Shown here: positions 8,163 through 10,117 of the stretch, one piece after another | Layout: the number at the start of each line of letters is the position of its first letter | Position numbering within the stretch: position 1 is the first letter of the stretch | Origin: Ettlia oleoabundans | Lineage: Eukaryota; Chlorophyta; Chlorophyceae; Chlamydomonadales | DNA: 10,117 nucleotides | Assembly: GCA_019693395.1 (NCBI GenBank) | Contig: JAAMXP010003004.1 | Location: forward strand, 1 to 10,117 | Reading direction: 5' to 3' | Notes under the pieces: model-generated | What the model saw: the letters and a program-made list of their open reading frames with translations, nothing else | The model's database searches: none | What the model was told of the DNA's origin: nothing | Translations under genes and position numbers: made by a program

Positions 8163-10015
8163 ATGGCAGCGCGACCGGGATTGACAACATTGCAGGAATC
8201 GTGCATCCCAATGCGGACCCTCGCGGCCCCCTGTGGTGAGGCGCGCTGCGTGTGTGGCGCCGCACCTGGGGAAGCCCTGCCGCTGCGTGTTCACGCTGCT
8301 TGTCCGTGACATGAACTGCAGCGCAACCACGAAGGGGCCTGCAGCAGCAGGGTTGCACGGTGCCGCGGCCACTGCCGCCGCCGCTGCTGCTACCGCTGGG
8401 CGGCAGGGTTTCTGCACACCTCCCGCGGCTGGCACGCGCTTCTGGAGGACCCGATGTGACAGCCGCCTCCAGGGGCAGCGATGGTGCTGACAGCAGCGGC
8501 AGCAGCGGCAAGGCCAGCAGGCTCGCTGAGTCGTCCAAAGGCACGCGTAGCGCAAGCAGCGGTCGGCACGCTGCAGCACCCAAAGCGGCAGGAAGCCCCT
8601 CTACAAGCGCCAAGGGTGCATCGCTGCAGAAAGACCTTCTGCTGCAGGCGATGGCTATCAAGCAAGATCTAGCGCAGCTGGTAAAAGCCGGGCAGCTGTT
8701 CCAGCAACGGCCCAAACGACAGCAGGCCTCTGCGCATGCAACAGCGCAGCACATGGTGCCTTCGCAGCAGCAGGGTAAACAGCAGGAGCGGAAGCAGCAG
8801 CACCAGCAGCAGCAGCAGCCGCGGCAGCGGCAGGAGCAGGTGCACGAGCGGCAGCAGCATTCCCAGCTGCCAGCGCCAAAGCAGCAGCAGCCACAGGAGC
8901 AGCAGCACGTGGCGCAGCAGCTGCGCACAGAGCCGCGCCGCCATTCCAGCAGGGGCAGCGGTGGGTATTGGAGCAGCAGCAGCGGCAACAGGTGGTATGA
9001 GGGCCCAGCTGACAGCAGTACAGGCAGTACCAACACTGCCAACTCTAGCAGCAACTTGGCTCAGCTTGATGTGCAACACCAGGCGGCAGCACCCAGCAGT
9101 AGCACTGCTGTCAGCCCAGGAGACCAGGCCAGGCAGCGGATAGAAAGCGGCAGGAGCAGTAGCAGCACCGGCAGCAACACCATTGTCAGCAGTTACGGCA
9201 GATCCAGCCTGGGAAACGACAGCAGCAGCAGCAGCACTGGCGGTAGGGATGGCGGGCGGCTTTCACCTGGCACCAAGCATTCCTCCCTTTCCTCCATCTC
9301 AGTTGATCAAAAAGACTTGGATGCCGCCATAGAGCACACCTTTGGCACCCCGCCTAGCATGGGCAGCATGGGTGCATCAGCAATCGCCCGGCATGCCCAT
9401 CGCTGGCCCCCGCCCATCAAGCCTTTGGCCAACGTGCTTGTGGTGTCGGCAGCACTGATGAACCGCAGCAACCAGGTTCTGCTTGGCAAGCGCATCAAGG
9501 GCAACATAAGGTTTCGAGGGTACTACGAGTTCCCTGGCGGCAAGGTGGGTGACGGTTGGATCGCCGGGCGCTTGACTGGGTGCAAATGGCTGGCTATTCA
9601 ACCAGGCAGGGCAGGTGGGTGTGCATGGGCGTGCCAGCTCAGCTCCTGTCATTGATTGCCTGGGTCAATTGGCTGGCTGGCTGGATTATTTTGGCTGTTT
9701 GGGGGTTCCATGGGGCGGGAAGGGGAGTGGGGGGTGGGGGGGTGGTCTGCTGAAGCAGTTTGATTTGCAGAGCTGCCTTCCTGCCAGCAGCCTTCCAGCC
9801 ACACACGACGCATTGTCTTCACGGTTGTGACATTCTGCCCCAGAGGTGGCTAATGTTTTTGCCTCGCAAATGGCATTAATCTGTTGCATCCGTCGTAGTC
9901 TTCATGTTTTCCTTTTCCACTCCTTGCGTTCTTTCTTTCTTCCATGCAGGTTGAGGATGGCGAGATCCCGCAGCTTGCGCTGCAGCGGGAGCTGTGGGAG
10001 GAACTGGGGGTGGAG
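8163..10015 (+). CDS. Nudix hydrolase, MutT-like (8-oxo-dGTP diphosphatase type), with long N-terminal low-complexity region; 3' end outside window
   Basis: The secure parts are the open frame 8322-9544 and exon 9950-10015 (intron 9545-9949, phase 0). The join gives a perfect Nudix box, G-x5-E-x7-R-E-L-x-E-E-x-G-V, with PGGK before the intron and VEDGE then RELWEELGVE after it. It is preceded by VLVVSAALMNRSNQVLLGKR and YYEFPGG, which resemble bacterial MutT. Nudix enzymes cleave nucleoside diphosphate-X bonds using Mg bound by the REUxEE glutamates; 8-oxo-dGTP clean-up is the likely role but not proven. The 5' end is a model: ATG 8163 in good context (GCCCATGGC), exon 8163-8235, intron 8236-8321 (GTGAGG..CTGCAG). 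It is supported by frame and splice sites only, since a TGA at 8312-8314 closes the frame upstream. In this model residues 1-70 are Arg/Ala/Pro-rich and could be an organelle-targeting peptide, 173-224 are half glutamine, about 232-332 are Ser-rich, and the Nudix domain starts near 395. The remaining C-terminal part of the domain lies beyond the right edge. Confidence 0.88.
8765..8920 (+). repeat. Interrupted CAG repeat encoding a glutamine-rich tract
   Basis: Within the Nudix gene this stretch encodes 52 residues of which 26 are Gln, mixed with Arg, Lys, His and Glu. The longest pure run is (CAG)5 at 8804-8818. CAG/AGC words continue on both sides and read as Ser or Ala in other phases, which is why long spurious reading frames appear on both strands here. 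The tract is in frame with the Nudix domain and is probably a disordered, length-variable linker. Confidence 0.9.
9693..9745 (+). repeat. G-rich tract, G-quadruplex motif in the Nudix gene intron
   Basis: Five or more runs of three or more G lie close together (GGGGCGGG, then GGGG, GGGGGG and GGGGGGG with loops of one to three bases) in the intron 9545-9949, on the transcribed sense strand. This fits the usual G-quadruplex pattern. A short GGCT tetranucleotide repeat lies just upstream at 9671-9684. Confidence 0.75.
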
Positions 10016-10117
10016 GTGGGTGCTGCACCTTGGGCTTCATTTTAACCTCACTCTTATCTGCTTGGATCTTCTTATGGGTGCTGCCATTCGATCTCCCATT
10101 TCTACACGTCTCAGCAT

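Noticed and set aside
8400..8454. Alternative Nudix gene start at ATG 8311 with a 55-base intron (GTTTCT..GACAG)
   Set aside because: It restores frame on paper, but the donor is poor, the acceptor lacks GCAG and the intron is much shorter than any other here. The 8163 model is better.
8062..9054. Long minus-strand open frame of about 330 codons, rich in Cys, Leu and Ser
   Set aside because: It is the antisense of the CAG/AGC-rich part of the Nudix gene. Trinucleotide repeats without stop codons keep several frames open, and the Cys/Leu/Ser composition is what CTG/TGC repeats encode. No domain is seen.
1..10117. Mobile elements, CRISPR arrays, tRNA or rRNA genes
   Set aside because: No terminal inverted repeats, transposase or reverse transcriptase motifs, regularly spaced repeats with spacers, or cloverleaf-like RNA were recognised by reading both strands.

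Overview
This is eukaryotic nuclear DNA, most likely from a green alga (Chlorophyta, probably chlorophycean). Three genes are broken by many short spliceosomal introns. All 19 internal introns of the models below start with GT and end in AG (one internal intron in the third gene is less certain and not counted), and 17 of the 19 end in GCAG. The coding sequence is GC-rich, simple repeats (CAG, CCCA, GT) are common, and a TGTAA chlorophyte-type polyadenylation signal follows one gene. The three proteins read well with the standard genetic code. No organism name can be given from this window alone.

Layout. (1) 26-4739, minus strand: 14 exons of a serine hydroxymethyltransferase (SHMT) of plant/algal cytosolic type. 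It is complete except for about 20 C-terminal residues beyond the left edge. (2) 4740-5219: the intergenic region between SHMT and the divergently transcribed next gene, presumably holding both promoters and both 5' UTRs. (3) 5220-7691, plus strand: a complete six-exon gene for the RCL1-type RNA 3'-terminal phosphate cyclase-like protein of ribosome biogenesis (380 residues). (4) 7692-8162: the 3' UTR of RCL1 with its TGTAA signal, then spacer. (5) About 8163-10015, plus strand: the 5' part of a gene with a long Ala/Pro-, Gln- and Ser-rich region followed by a MutT-like Nudix domain with a perfect Nudix box. It runs off the right edge.

The genes do not form a pathway. SHMT serves one-carbon and glycine/serine metabolism, RCL1 acts in the nucleolus on pre-18S rRNA, and the Nudix enzyme probably hydrolyses (oxidised) nucleoside triphosphates. 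SHMT and RCL1 may share a divergent promoter. I see no mobile element, tRNA, rRNA, CRISPR array or bacterial-type operon. I found no undescribed biological system. The features most worth checking are the low-complexity/Nudix fusion, several G-quadruplex-forming intron tracts, an 11-base motif at three 5' splice sites, and a palindrome upstream of RCL1 that would encode six arginines if an alternative start were used.
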